The position numbers and the translations under genes are program-made. Shown here one piece after another: positions 8,750-17,567 of a stretch of 64,000 bases of DNA (the stretch's first letter is position 1; each line of letters starts with the position of its first letter). Below the pieces are notes generated by a model. That model saw only the letters and a list, made by a program, of their open reading frames with translations, was not told the origin of the DNA and ran no database searches. The stretch comes from Pectobacterium zantedeschiae (GTDB lineage: Bacteria > Pseudomonadota > Gammaproteobacteria > Enterobacterales > Enterobacteriaceae): the NCBI RefSeq assembly GCF_004137795.1, contig NZ_NWTM01000002.1, forward strand, positions 124,001 through 188,000, read 5' to 3'.

Positions 8750-9799
8750 ATGCTTGTACACGCATATGGAGCCCATGCGGGCGACAAACCTCTTGAGCCG
8801 TTGAAGATCGCCCGACGTGCACCGGGAGCTCACGATGTCCAGATTGAGATTGCATACTGTGGTATCTGCCACTCGGACCTGCATCAGGTGCGTGCCGAAT
8901 GGGCAGGAACACAGTTCCCCTGCGTGCCCGGCCATGAAATTGTCGGACGGGTGTCTGCGGTAGGGGCTCATGTCACTGGCTTCAAAGCTGGCGATCTGGT
9001 CGGGATTGGCTGCATTGTGGACAGCTGTCGTCACTGTGAATAGTGTGATGATGGCTTGGAAAACTACTGTGATGGTATGGTCCTCACGTATAACAGCCCG
9101 ACAGCGGATGAACCGGGCTGGACGTTTGGCGGCTACTCCCAGCAGATCGTCGTACACGAACGCTATGTGCTGCGTGTTCGTCATTCTGAGGCGGAACTGG
9201 CCGCCGTCGCGCCTCTGCTGTGCGCGGGGATTACCACTTATTCACCGTTACGGCACTGGAATGCAGGGCCGGGTAAGAAGGTTGGTGTTGTGGGGATCGG
9301 CGGGCTCGGCCACATGGGGATCAAGCTGGCGCATGCGATGGGTGCCTATGTTGTTGCGTTCACCACGTCTGAATCCAAACGTGAAGATGCTAAGGCGTTG
9401 GGCGCAAATGAGGTCGTGGTTTCCCGTAACGCGGAGGAAATGGCCGCGCATGCGAGTAGCTTCGATTTAATCCTGAATACCGTTGCCGCCCCGCACGATC
9501 TGGATGCCTTTCTGGTGCTGCTGAAGCGCGATGGCGCGCTAACGCTGGTGGGTGCGCCTGCATCACCGCATCCTTCTCCCAACGTGTTCAACCTGATCAT
9601 GAAACGTCGTACGGTGGCGGGATCGATGATTGGTGGCATTCCTGAAACGCAGGAAATGTTGGATTTCTGCGCTGAACACGGAATTGTTTCAGATATTGAG
9701 CTGATTCGTGCTGACGAAATCAATGAGGCCTACGAACGAATGCTCAAAGGCGATGTGAAATACCGCTTCGTCATTGATAACGCCACACTGAGTGCCTAA
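8750..9799 (+). pseudogene. yahK: yahK-type zinc alcohol/aldehyde dehydrogenase interrupted by an in-frame TAG
   Basis: Full-length frame of 349 codons, the same length as E. coli YahK, with a single in-frame TAG at 9041-9043. The catalytic zinc residues are seen (C-G-I-C-H-S-D and GHE). The stop falls inside the structural-zinc lobe: ...C-R-H-C-E-[TAG]-C-D-D-G-L-E-N-Y-C. E. coli YahK has Glu there, and GAG to TAG is one base change. The rest is intact, including the Rossmann motif (GIGGLGHMG), IGGIPETQEM and the C-terminus. The product should be an NADPH-dependent aldehyde reductase. The downstream part could restart at TTG 9056, but such a fragment would lack the catalytic domain. Upstream is an 11-bp direct repeat (GTTTCTCAACA at 8707 and 8724). 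Confidence 0.88.
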
Positions 9800-9810
9800 T
9801 TAGCCAGTGT

Positions 9811-9838
9811 CCACAGCACCGACATTCCGGTGCTGTGG
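9811..9838 (+). terminator. Hairpin after yahK
   Basis: CCACAGCACCG pairs perfectly with CGGTGCTGTGG around a 6-nt loop, 11 bp after the stop codon. Only a weak T-stretch (GGTTGTC) follows, so termination strength is uncertain. Confidence 0.65.
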
Positions 9839-10174
9839 GGTTGTCATCGCATGATTGAACACGCCTTCTTTGCATCATGAGAAAAACCAACCCATCGTAA
9901 TTTCCTGTCACCAAAGACACGTGGATTACGGTACTATCCATCAGCATCATCCATTGTTGCACCAACACGTTGATTTTACTTATCTATCACAGCGAAAAGA
10001 CCCGTTTAAATGAACGTTTGTCTTGATCTGCTATTTTCACGACACTTCACTGTTATGGAATAGCGAGAAAGGCAAAAATAGCACCCGTCGTGCTACCTTC
10101 GGCAACTGGTAAACACCATCAATACTGTTTTTTGGGGCAAAGTTTTCTCTGCGATAAAAAGGAAAAAAAGAAAA
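9839..10174. other. Intergenic region before the 572-aa unknown gene
   Basis: About 335 bp without a convincing gene. It holds the promoter of the next gene and an AAGGAAAAAAAG ribosome binding site at its end. Short frames here have no start signals. Confidence 0.4.
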
Positions 10175-11893
10175 ATGACGGATAGGCATTCAAACGAAAC
10201 TGGGGTATCACCACAACACGAACTGCCTTTGCGGGATGAATCGCTTAAGGTCATCAGCGAATGGTTTGATGCGCTGGAGAAAAGAGTCGGTGTTGATAAG
10301 ATCGTATCGCGCACCACGCTGCAAGCGGGTATCCATAACGATGTGATACTGGATTATGCGCCGCGCCGGACGTCGATATCCTCTGAATCGAAAAGTGATG
10401 CTGACGGGCTGTCACCCGGTAGCCGAAAAGGAGAATTGAGTGTGGCGCAGATCGAGGAAGATGTGGTTCCTGCGCTGGCTCAGGCTATTGCCCAGCGGGT
10501 TGAGAAACTCGCAGATACTGCGGTGATTGACTACCGATTTTGTTTCCGCGCCGTGTTCCCTGCAATCGAAGGCCGTCTGCTGGTTACGCTATTTACGTTT
10601 ACCAACGAGGTGAAAAAACAGCAGCTACTTAAGTCTATTCACGCCTATATCGATCAGCATCTTACTCATGGCAATGCGCCGACTGAGACGCTGCAAACTT
10701 TCTTTCTGGCTCGACACCTGCTTGATGTACAGCTTTTTCCCTCGCAGGATATCCACTGGATCATCACTCAGTTTGAACAAATCCAGCAGCGAAACGCAGG
10801 ACATGCGGAATTGTCGGAGCATCGGCGCAGAATCGTCAGTGCGTTAAAAGAATGGGTCGATCAGCAGTTTTTGTTGCGCTATTGCGACGTATCCCAGCCC
10901 GAATATTTTTTCGAACCGGAAATCTATACCCTCAAGCCCGGTATCGCATTGGATGTGCAGGATTCACAAATGCTTCACCCTGTAGAGTTAGTGCTCTATG
11001 CGGCAGTCATGATTCTGCGTTATGAACCTTCCTGCAGTAAGTCCCAGGCGCTGGAATATCTGGATATCGCGAAGCAGTTGGGTTACCCGCGTGCGGTAAG
11101 CATGATGGAAGAGGGGAGCGGCACATTTGAACACGAACAGGTCAACCTGAAGAATGAATGGGTGGAATGCGTGGCGAATGATGTGTTTTCTACCATCACG
11201 GTGCGTGTTCGTAAGGAAAGCGCCGAAGCGTATGAGCAGGCGCTGCTTTTCATTACGCGTTTACTAACGCTCGGTTTTCCCAAGAGTTACAAGATTGTCC
11301 TGAAATCGTCGGCAAGACAGTACCTTCCTATCAAAGGGTTGGCAAAATCGGATACCCATCGCTTTTTTGCTAACGCGTTGCAGTATGCATCGACCTATCC
11401 ACTTCTTGAGGATTATGCTCATGCTGCAATTGAGAAATTTGAATGGTACGCCGATTCGGAAGGCGAGAAGTGCAGTATGCCGGGAAGCTATGCGGTGTTT
11501 GGGCTGGGTCTGACGGATGCAGGGTATTTCCCGCTAATAAAAGCGTATATGGAAAGCGTGGATGACGAGCACCAATCGGTACACGGTGGTTTTATCCGAG
11601 CGTTTTTCGATAAGCATGGCGTGACGGCAGAGAACGTTGTGACATTGGTTGCCTGTCTGAGCCATGCGCCGGAAAGCCTAAAGTTGAACATGTTGCCCGC
11701 ACTAGAAGATGATGCCTTGTTCGAACAACTGGTCGAAGAGGTGCGGAAGCGAGAATCCGCAGTGATAGAACATATCTTGTATCTCGTCTGGGGCAATGCC
11801 AAAAAGCTCGCTGCATTAACGAAAAAATCGGAGGCGAAGCGCGGCGCGTTATTGGCGTCGCTCATTCAGGCTTCCACCGAATCTTCAACGTAA
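10175..11893 (+). CDS. Large uncharacterised cytosolic protein, 572 aa
   Basis: I do not recognise this protein with confidence; it may belong to one of the DUF families of enterobacterial accessory regions (DUF6138 came to mind but is unverified). It has no signal peptide or membrane segment. The composition is soluble and mostly alpha-helical, with long amphipathic stretches that could be helical repeats, e.g. in the C-terminal 200 residues. No nucleotide-binding or nuclease motif is seen. The start follows an A/G-rich ribosome binding site. It stands alone between yahK and the 2-hydroxyacid dehydrogenase gene, on the same strand as both. Confidence 0.75.
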   Translation: MTDRHSNETGVSPQHELPLRDESLKVISEWFDALEKRVGVDKIVSRTTLQAGIHNDVILDYAPRRTSISSESKSDADGLSPGSRKGELSVAQIEEDVVPALAQAIAQRVEKLADTAVIDYRFCFRAVFPAIEGRLLVTLFTFTNEVKKQQLLKSIHAYIDQHLTHGNAPTETLQTFFLARHLLDVQLFPSQDIHWIITQFEQIQQRNAGHAELSEHRRRIVSALKEWVDQQFLLRYCDVSQPEYFFEPEIYTLKPGIALDVQDSQMLHPVELVLYAAVMILRYEPSCSKSQALEYLDIAKQLGYPRAVSMMEEGSGTFEHEQVNLKNEWVECVANDVFSTITVRVRKESAEAYEQALLFITRLLTLGFPKSYKIVLKSSARQYLPIKGLAKSDTHRFFANALQYASTYPLLEDYAHAAIEKFEWYADSEGEKCSMPGSYAVFGLGLTDAGYFPLIKAYMESVDDEHQSVHGGFIRAFFDKHGVTAENVVTLVACLSHAPESLKLNMLPALEDDALFEQLVEEVRKRESAVIEHILYLVWGNAKKLAALTKKSEAKRGALLASLIQASTESST

Positions 11894-11948
11894 TGACGAC
11901 AACACTGGGGAGAGGCGTGGGTGCCTCGCCCCGTAAAGGAACGTGCTT

Positions 11949-12875
11949 ATGACCGCTATTTTGCTGCTGGACTCGCGTGCTGATGAAATCGGCTCCGTCT
12001 TAAATCATGGAGCACCGGAGCTTGAGCTGGTGCTGTCAAACGGTACGGCAGAGCAGGCCGCGAGTTGTCCTATTTGGCTGGGTGAACCTGACACCGCAGC
12101 AGCATTACTGGCTCAGGGAGCCAAACCGAAGTGGCTACAGTCTACCTGGGCAGGGTTCAAGCCGCTGTTGGCCGATGGGCTACCGCGTGATTATCGTTTA
12201 AGTCGCGCTGTTGGCGTGTTTGGGCAACCGATAGCCGAATATGTGATTGCTTATATGCTCAGGCATGAGTTGCGTTTGGGGGAGCGGCAAATCAGTCAGG
12301 AAGAGCGGCGCTGGGATCACCGACTGCCGGGATCGCTGGCGGATAAAAATGTGCTGATCGTTGGGGCAGGGGAGATCGGCTGTGAAGTTGCAGGTTTCCT
12401 ACGGCCTTTTGGCGTAGAGCTATATGGCATTGTCAGTACGCCAAGGCATCAGCCTGATTTTAAAAGGATCATGAGCCTGGCGGAGCTACCTGCTGCGATA
12501 CCAGAGGCCGATTATGTCATCAACCTGCTGCCAGATACGTCGGCTACTACCGACATCTATAATGCCAATCTGTTTGCAGCCATGAAGCCTTCGGCGCTGT
12601 TTATTAATGTCGGGCGCGGTAGCGCCGTGGTGGATGATGACTTGCAGGCGGCGCTGAATGATGCACAAATTGCAGGCGCGGTGCTGGATGTATTCAGGCA
12701 AGAGCCGTTGCCGTATAGCCATCCGTTCTGGAATACGCCGAACCTGACGTTGACGGCACATATCGCCGGACCGATGGTGCCAGGGCTGATGGGACGATTA
12801 TTTCTGGATAATCTTGCTCGTTTTCATGCTGATAATGCGCTGCGCGGAGAAGTGGATTTTAGTCGCGAATATTAA
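11949..12875 (+). CDS. D-isomer-specific 2-hydroxyacid dehydrogenase
   Basis: This 308-residue NAD(P)-dependent dehydrogenase has the dinucleotide-binding motif G-A-G-E-I-G near residue 138 and the catalytic triad of the family: Arg in NVGRGSAV, Glu in FRQEPLP and His in LTAHIAGP. The shortened N-terminal domain and AHIAGP motif resemble the GhrA (glyoxylate/hydroxypyruvate reductase) branch. The ATG at 11949 is chosen because AAGGA at 11936-11940 is 8 nt upstream; a GTG at 11943 is too close. It lies 55 bp after the 572-aa gene, which may be coincidental. Confidence 0.87.
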   Translation: MTAILLLDSRADEIGSVLNHGAPELELVLSNGTAEQAASCPIWLGEPDTAAALLAQGAKPKWLQSTWAGFKPLLADGLPRDYRLSRAVGVFGQPIAEYVIAYMLRHELRLGERQISQEERRWDHRLPGSLADKNVLIVGAGEIGCEVAGFLRPFGVELYGIVSTPRHQPDFKRIMSLAELPAAIPEADYVINLLPDTSATTDIYNANLFAAMKPSALFINVGRGSAVVDDDLQAALNDAQIAGAVLDVFRQEPLPYSHPFWNTPNLTLTAHIAGPMVPGLMGRLFLDNLARFHADNALRGEVDFSREY

Positions 12876-13096
12876 ATAATACTTAGAGAATTAAAATGAG
12901 CGAATTAATTAATTTAATAATAGTTACAGTTCGCTCATTTATAAAATCTTCATTTTAAATGTTTTTGTAAAAATCTATTGAGATTATGCAGTATGTCGAT
13001 GTAATACTACCCTCGCTCAAAATACAATATTTGTTAATTTATAAATAATAAGTCTGCTTTCTATTTAATAACACTCAAAAATAAGGAAATCTTGGG

Positions 13097-14572
13097 ATGA
13101 AATGTCATCGTTTAAATTTATACCTCGCAGCAGCCGGATTGGTATTCTGCATAGGCTCTGCACTTGCAGAAACCAGCGTTTCTGTTGAAGTGAAGGATAC
13201 CGGGAAGTTGCAAAAAAAAGGCTCGGTTTCTCTCTTTAATGCACCAAATAATATTCAAGCGGATGCCGGGAGTTATTATAAATTTCACAAAGCTGAAAAT
13301 GAGGGCGTTGTCGTTATTGCCCCTAATGCATCAACTGCGCAAACTGATGCAAACAGTGCACAAAAAAAATCGTTATCAAGCACCCAGTCTCTCGCCAATG
13401 ACAGCACATTCACCCCTTTGTGCCCCACTCTAGCAGTAAACTCAATTTATACGCTGGGTGGGCTGCAAAGTGGAGGTAGCGCTTGCTATCATTTTGAAAT
13501 CACCCAGCGTTCTAAAACAACCGCTTTCGTCGTAGGGATGAGTCCTGAAACCGATATTGCTCTCAGTTTGATGCGGGATGATGGACAGAATAATGTGACG
13601 GCAATTAATTATTCTGATCAAACGGGGAATGCTGATGAGGCTACACTGAATTTAACACAGCCGGGGCACTACTATTGGTTTATGGAAGCCAAAACAGCAG
13701 ATGGTTCTGGTTTTAATTTTGGTGCTATCGTTAATACGAATATAGATGCTTATGAGTTAAATGATATTCCTTCTCTGGCCTATCCTTTACCGGATGGTTT
13801 GAATGTCGTTAACGGAAATTCTGATAGCGATTCTGATGCGGATTACTACGTATTTACCGCAATTCGTGGCCAACGTGTTCTTCTGCGCCTTGATGGCGTT
13901 GCTAGCGGAACGAATAACAATTGGTTACTGGCATCTTCTACCGATGGTGGCAATAACTGGACAACGCGCAATACCGCGCAGGGACATCTTATTGTTCCTT
14001 CTCAGGCAAATGAAAAAGTTCTGGTAAGAGTCTTGCCTAATCCATCACGGTTACCAACCGTTTCTCAAGTCTATAAATTGACCTTAGGTTCACAAATTGT
14101 AGGTTCTATTTCTGTTGAGGGAGAAAGTAATGTTCTACGTATCCCGAATGCGGCACCAACAGCTTTTGGCTTTATGACTACACAAGCCTATCGCGATGTT
14201 ACCTGGCGTGTACGTGCTGCCGATTCAACGGGAGTAGGTATGCCCAATATTCAAGCGAAACTTTATCTTGATCAGCGAGAAAGCAATGGTGAATTGCTGT
14301 TTGATGACACCAATCTTCATGTCATAACGACCAATGCCAACGGAGATGCGTCAGGGACTGTGAAGTTGGATACCTGCCATGCCGATTATACGACGCAGTT
14401 CCAGGATCACAGTCAAGGTTATATTAATACATGGGGAACAACCTATGATGTGGGTGGGTGGCGTGTTGAAATCCCAATTCAGGAAGGGTCTGGAGTAGGT
14501 GGTAACAATTCTACTCACGTCACATTCGGGCACATTTGTAAGCAGACCTTGTTGAAAAGCGTAAAATCTTGA
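13097..14572 (+). CDS. Secreted protein with PPC-like beta domains
   Basis: A 491-residue exported protein with a clear Sec signal peptide (hydrophobic core at 8-20, cleavage after SALA at 24). Two segments resemble the bacterial pre-peptidase C-terminal (PPC) fold: about 105-205 (NSIYTLGGLQSGG...YHFEI...GHYYWFMEAK) and 215-330 (AYELNDIPSLAYPL...DADYYVFTAIRGQRVLLRLDG). PPC domains usually accompany secreted peptidases, but no peptidase domain or catalytic triad is visible. The last 150 residues look all-beta. Two cysteines near each domain start could form disulfides. The gene is flanked by AT-rich DNA and sits next to the tRNA-Gly island boundary. Function is unknown; surface or matrix binding is only a guess. 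Confidence 0.72.
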   Translation: MKCHRLNLYLAAAGLVFCIGSALAETSVSVEVKDTGKLQKKGSVSLFNAPNNIQADAGSYYKFHKAENEGVVVIAPNASTAQTDANSAQKKSLSSTQSLANDSTFTPLCPTLAVNSIYTLGGLQSGGSACYHFEITQRSKTTAFVVGMSPETDIALSLMRDDGQNNVTAINYSDQTGNADEATLNLTQPGHYYWFMEAKTADGSGFNFGAIVNTNIDAYELNDIPSLAYPLPDGLNVVNGNSDSDSDADYYVFTAIRGQRVLLRLDGVASGTNNNWLLASSTDGGNNWTTRNTAQGHLIVPSQANEKVLVRVLPNPSRLPTVSQVYKLTLGSQIVGSISVEGESNVLRIPNAAPTAFGFMTTQAYRDVTWRVRAADSTGVGMPNIQAKLYLDQRESNGELLFDDTNLHVITTNANGDASGTVKLDTCHADYTTQFQDHSQGYINTWGTTYDVGGWRVEIPIQEGSGVGGNNSTHVTFGHICKQTLLKSVKS

Positions 14573-14873
14573 TACGCAAGCCAATGAGATATCTGGCCGC
14601 CTTATTTTAGGCATTCCGGTTGTGGAGGCGGGCTTATGGCTTCGCCTCCATAGCGCTGGAGCCGATTGGCGCGGTACGTGGACGGCAATGTTTTTCAGTG
14701 AAAAGGGCTTGCCACGTTAGGTTGATTGGTACATAATGCTGACCGTTGAATCGCCTTACTGATAAATAGTGATACAATTCATTAGGTTACATGCGATTTA
14801 ACAGGGTTAAACTAGTTTTGGTTTCAGCATGATTTTTTTTGCTGAAAGTTAAAGCTAATAAATCCGATTCTAT
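14573..14873. other. Spacer between the secreted-protein gene and tRNA-Gly
   Basis: No gene is seen. An inverted repeat TGGAGGCG / CGCCTCCA at 14623-14650 with a 12-nt loop may end the upstream transcript but has no T-run. The tRNA promoter should lie in the last 100 bp. Confidence 0.45.
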
Positions 14874-14957
<84 letters not shown>

Positions 14958-15176
14958 GTTCTATAGACATCCACTAAAGTCTGTAGTTCTCTGATTCAAC
15001 AGGGTAATCGCTCTGTTGAGCGTCCAGCGAAATCCACTGAAAACCACCGTCAACCACACCGAAGTAGTACACAAATTAGTACATGAAAATCGGGTGCGTT
15101 GTGGGTGCGGATTGGTTGCTGAGTCGCTTCCCCGTGCGCGGTACACCTCTCTTCAACCCTGAAGGAGGCAACCCCT

Positions 15177-16510
15177 ATGGCGTTAACCGATGCCGTCGCC
15201 CGGCAGGCCGCACCACCGGCAAAGCCTATACCCTGAACGACACCCACGGGCTGTCGCTGTTTGTGACCGCCAACGGCGCGAAGAAATGGCACTTCCGTTT
15301 TTCGTTGCAGGGCAAACAGCAGCGCATTTCCTTAGGTTCCTATCCTGAATTTTCCCTTAAACAGGCGCGCCAGCAGCGCGATGAACTGCGCGCGCAGTTG
15401 GCCGGGGGCGTCGATCCGCGCCGCTACCGCCAGCAGTGCAACGCAGCGGCGCAGAATACCTTTGACGCGGTGTTCCGCCAGTGGCGCGACTTCAAGGCGC
15501 TGAGTCTGGAGAGCGGACGGCAAAGCACGCTGTCGCAGATCAACCGCATATTCGCTAAGGATGTGTTGCCGTCGCTGGGCGGCCTGTCGATTTCTGACGT
15601 GGAGCCGTCGTATATTCTGGCGGTTTTGCGCCGGATAGAGCAGCGCAAAGCGTTTACCACCGCCGAAAAGGTGCGCACCTGGTTGAACCAGTTATTCCGC
15701 TACGCCAAAGTGGAAAAGGGCGTGCGCTACAATCCGGCCAGCGATCTGGATATTGTGGCCGCGCCCCGACCGCCGGTGACGCATAATCCCTTTTTGCACA
15801 TGGATGAGTTACCGTCGTTTTTGCGCAAACTGCGCGACTACCACGGGCAGGAGACAACCCAACAGGGCTTACGCCTGCTGTTGTTGACCGGCGTGCGTAC
15901 CGGCGAGTTGCGCCTTGCTGAACCTAATCAGTTTGATCTTAAGCGTGGGCTGTGGATTATTCCGCCCGCATCGGTCAAACAGTTGCAGGTCAGGATGCGC
16001 CGGGAAGGTAATAGAGTCCCGGCTTATGTGGTACCACTGCCGCGACAGGCCATCGATATCGTAAACGCGCTTTTAACCTTGCAGAAGCGACGACCGGCGC
16101 AACGCTACCTGTTTCCCAATTGCAACAACCTGCAAAAGCGCATCAGCGAAAATACGCTCAATAATGCGCTGAAACGTATGGGTTATGCAGACCGACTAAC
16201 CGGTCACGACATCCGGGCGACGATCTCGACGGCGCTTAACGAACTCGGCTATCCGAAAGAGTGGATCGAGGTGCAGCTATCCCATGCCGATCCTAATAAG
16301 ATCCGGGCGGCCTATAATCATGCGGTTTACGTTGAGCAGCGGCGGATGATGATGCAGGAATGGGCCGACAGGTTGGATCGGTGGGAGGGTGGGGAAGCAG
16401 TGATGAAAACCGCTGCGCCGCAAGGTGTTAGTGCGATCGGTATCGCGGCAAGCAGCTGGATGCAGCCTGTGGAAGGCGTGCCGTTGTTACGTGAAATCAT
16501 TTTGCGCTAA
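15177..16510 (+). pseudogene. P4-type tyrosine integrase with one-base frameshift near its start
   Basis: Site-specific integrase for the island. The natural start is ATG 15177, preceded by a strong GAAGGAGG; it reads M-A-L-T-D-A-V-A-R-Q-A-A-P-P-A-K-P and then hits TGA at 15234. The rest of the protein continues in another frame as Y-T-L-N-D-T-H-G-L-S-L-F-V (from 15227), which is the expected next segment of the family's N-terminal domain. One base is missing around 15222-15227. The catalytic part is intact: Arg in LLTGVRTGELR, H-D-I-R, LSHADPNKIRAAYNHAVY with the Tyr. A 475-codon frame from 15083 bypasses the shift but has no ribosome binding site and a nonsense N-terminus. It could be a sequencing error or true decay. 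Confidence 0.82.
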
Positions 16511-16751
16511 GCGGCTTATGTTTCGCCGGGATCTTGCCAATAATGCTGATGGGATCGATCGAGAGCAAACGGGCAAGGTGGACAAATTCGACGATGTCTA
16601 ACCGGCGCTCTCCGTTTTCGACCTTGGCGATAAACGACTGAGGGCGATCCAGCGCCTGAGCCAGACTTTCCTGCGTGACCCCTTTCTCTATGCGCGCCTC
16701 GCGTAGCGCCTTGATAACACGTTGATATTCATCGGAGTAAATGGAAGCCAT
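16497..16751 (-). CDS. XRE-family HTH regulator, copy A
   Basis: An 84-residue single-domain Cro/C1-type DNA-binding protein: residues 9-65 form the HTH (REARIEKGVTQESLAQAL, then RPQSFIAKVENGERRLD). It is a close paralogue of copy B, both starting MASIYS and sharing PQSFIAKVENGERRLD, so they arose by tandem duplication. Its end overlaps the 3' end of the integrase frame by 14 nt on the opposite strand. An operator-like TATCC-N7-GGATT lies about 50 bp upstream of the start. It probably represses itself and neighbouring island genes. Confidence 0.88.
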   Translation of the reverse strand: MASIYSDEYQRVIKALREARIEKGVTQESLAQALDRPQSFIAKVENGERRLDIVEFVHLARLLSIDPISIIGKIPAKHKPLSAK

Positions 16752-16802
16752 TTGATCAATTCCGTTAGAAAGACCGGATTGACTATCAATGACGGATTGA
16801 TT

Positions 16803-16819
16803 TATCCCAAAATAGGATT
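16803..16819. promoter_or_regulatory. XRE operator-like palindrome 1
   Basis: TATCC-CAAAATA-GGATT, one mismatch from the TATCC-N7-GGATA pattern shared with the sites at 17114 and 17148. It lies between the two XRE genes, upstream of copy A. Confidence 0.5.
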
Positions 16820-16837
16820 AACAGCATTGGCGGTTGG

Positions 16838-17095
16838 TCAGGGTTTATGTCTACTTAATTGTTTTTTATTAATTATTTTCTCTAAGACAGTGGCGATATC
16901 GATGGATAGCAGATGCGCGATACAGGCAAATTCCACAACATCCAGCCTGCGTTCACCATTTTCGACTTTAGCGATAAACGACTGCGGTCGGCCTAGCGCT
17001 TCGGCCAGACTTTGCTGGCTGATGCCTTTCCTGATTCTGGCTGCCCGAAGCGTTTTTATAACGCTCTGATATTCTTCTGAATAAATTGACGCCAT
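16838..17095 (-). CDS. XRE-family HTH regulator, copy B
   Basis: An 85-residue Cro/C1-type HTH protein, paralogous to copy A (MASIYSEEYQ..., RKGISQQSLAEALGRPQSF, KVENGERRLDVVEF). The start at 17095 matches copy A's start and has AAGG 8 nt upstream; the longer frame from 17134 runs through the promoter. Copy A follows 86 bp downstream. Two operator-like palindromes lie just upstream, between this gene and the divergent Ner-like gene, giving a phage-switch-like layout. Confidence 0.88.
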   Translation of the reverse strand: MASIYSEEYQSVIKTLRAARIRKGISQQSLAEALGRPQSFIAKVENGERRLDVVEFACIAHLLSIDIATVLEKIINKKQLSRHKP

Positions 17096-17113
17096 CTCGT
17101 TAACCTTGACTGA

Positions 17114-17130
17114 TATCCCAAAATCGAATA
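17114..17130. promoter_or_regulatory. XRE operator-like palindrome 2
   Basis: TATCC-CAAAATC-GAATA, one mismatch from the shared pattern, extended by GA/TC on the flanks. It sits 19 bp upstream of copy B. Confidence 0.5.
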
Positions 17131-17147
17131 TCAATCATTTATTTGAT

Positions 17148-17164
17148 TATCCCAAAACGGGATA
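17148..17164. promoter_or_regulatory. XRE operator-like palindrome 3 (perfect)
   Basis: TATCC-CAAAACG-GGATA; the extended form ATTATCCC-AAAAC-GGGATAAT has perfect 8-bp arms. It lies between copy B and the divergent Ner-like gene. The pattern recalls the HipB operator (TATCC-N8-GGATA), but the spacing is one base shorter. Confidence 0.6.
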
Positions 17165-17199
17165 ATTAATGAGATTCGTTATGGAGAGGAGTTAGAGCG

Positions 17200-17445
17200 A
17201 TGAATAAAAATGACTGGCATCCTGCTGATATCATTGCATCTTTGAGAAAGCAGGGAACAACGCTGGCTGCGGTTTCCCGAGAGGCGGGGCTGGCATCTTC
17301 CACGCTGGCGAATGCGCTGACGCGACACTGGCCGAAGGGAGAGCGCTTAATTGCTGATGCACTGAAAAAACAACCGGAAGAGATCTGGCCTTCACGCTAT
17401 CAGGATATCGGGCGAGGGCAGGGCGGAGAAGGAGAGGTGGATTGA
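17200..17445 (+). CDS. Ner/Nlp (SfsB)-like HTH protein
   Basis: An 81-residue DNA-binding protein resembling phage Mu Ner and enterobacterial Nlp/SfsB: DWHPADIIASLRKQGTTLAAVSREAGLASSTLANAL is the HTH (here only key parts matter: TTLAAVSREAGL and the STLANAL helix), followed by W-P-K-G-E-R-L-I-A-D-A-L and EEIWPSRY. A GGAGAGGAG ribosome binding site precedes ATG 17200. It is divergent from XRE copy B over about 105 bp that contains two operator-like palindromes, so it is probably repressed by the XRE proteins and may itself regulate island genes. Confidence 0.85.
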   Translation: MNKNDWHPADIIASLRKQGTTLAAVSREAGLASSTLANALTRHWPKGERLIADALKKQPEEIWPSRYQDIGRGQGGEGEVD

Positions 17446-17500
17446 AAACCCACCCGGCGAAAATTTACAAATTTTTTTCATCCTGTTAGTGGATTTAGAC

Positions 17501-17543
17501 GCTCCTTACTGGATTTCTATGGAATAGAGATCCAGTAAGGAGC
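17501..17543. repeat. 43-nt near-perfect palindrome
   Basis: Arms GCTCCTTACTGGAT (17501-17514) and ATCCAGTAAGGAGC (17530-17543) are perfectly complementary. Inside them, TCTAT and ATAGA also pair, with a single T-G wobble between the two stems, leaving only GGA (17521-17523) unpaired. The 20-bp stem is far longer than a normal terminator and lacks a following T-run. Confidence 0.85.
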
Positions 17544-17567
17544 CAACAAGCGCAGCGCGTTAGCCGC

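Noticed and set aside
8970-9470. 166-codon frame within yahK
   Set aside because: It is in the wrong frame relative to the conserved dehydrogenase sequence on both sides.
15083-15176. Upstream extension of the integrase frame
   Set aside because: No ribosome binding site; the true N-terminus is encoded from 15177 in another frame.
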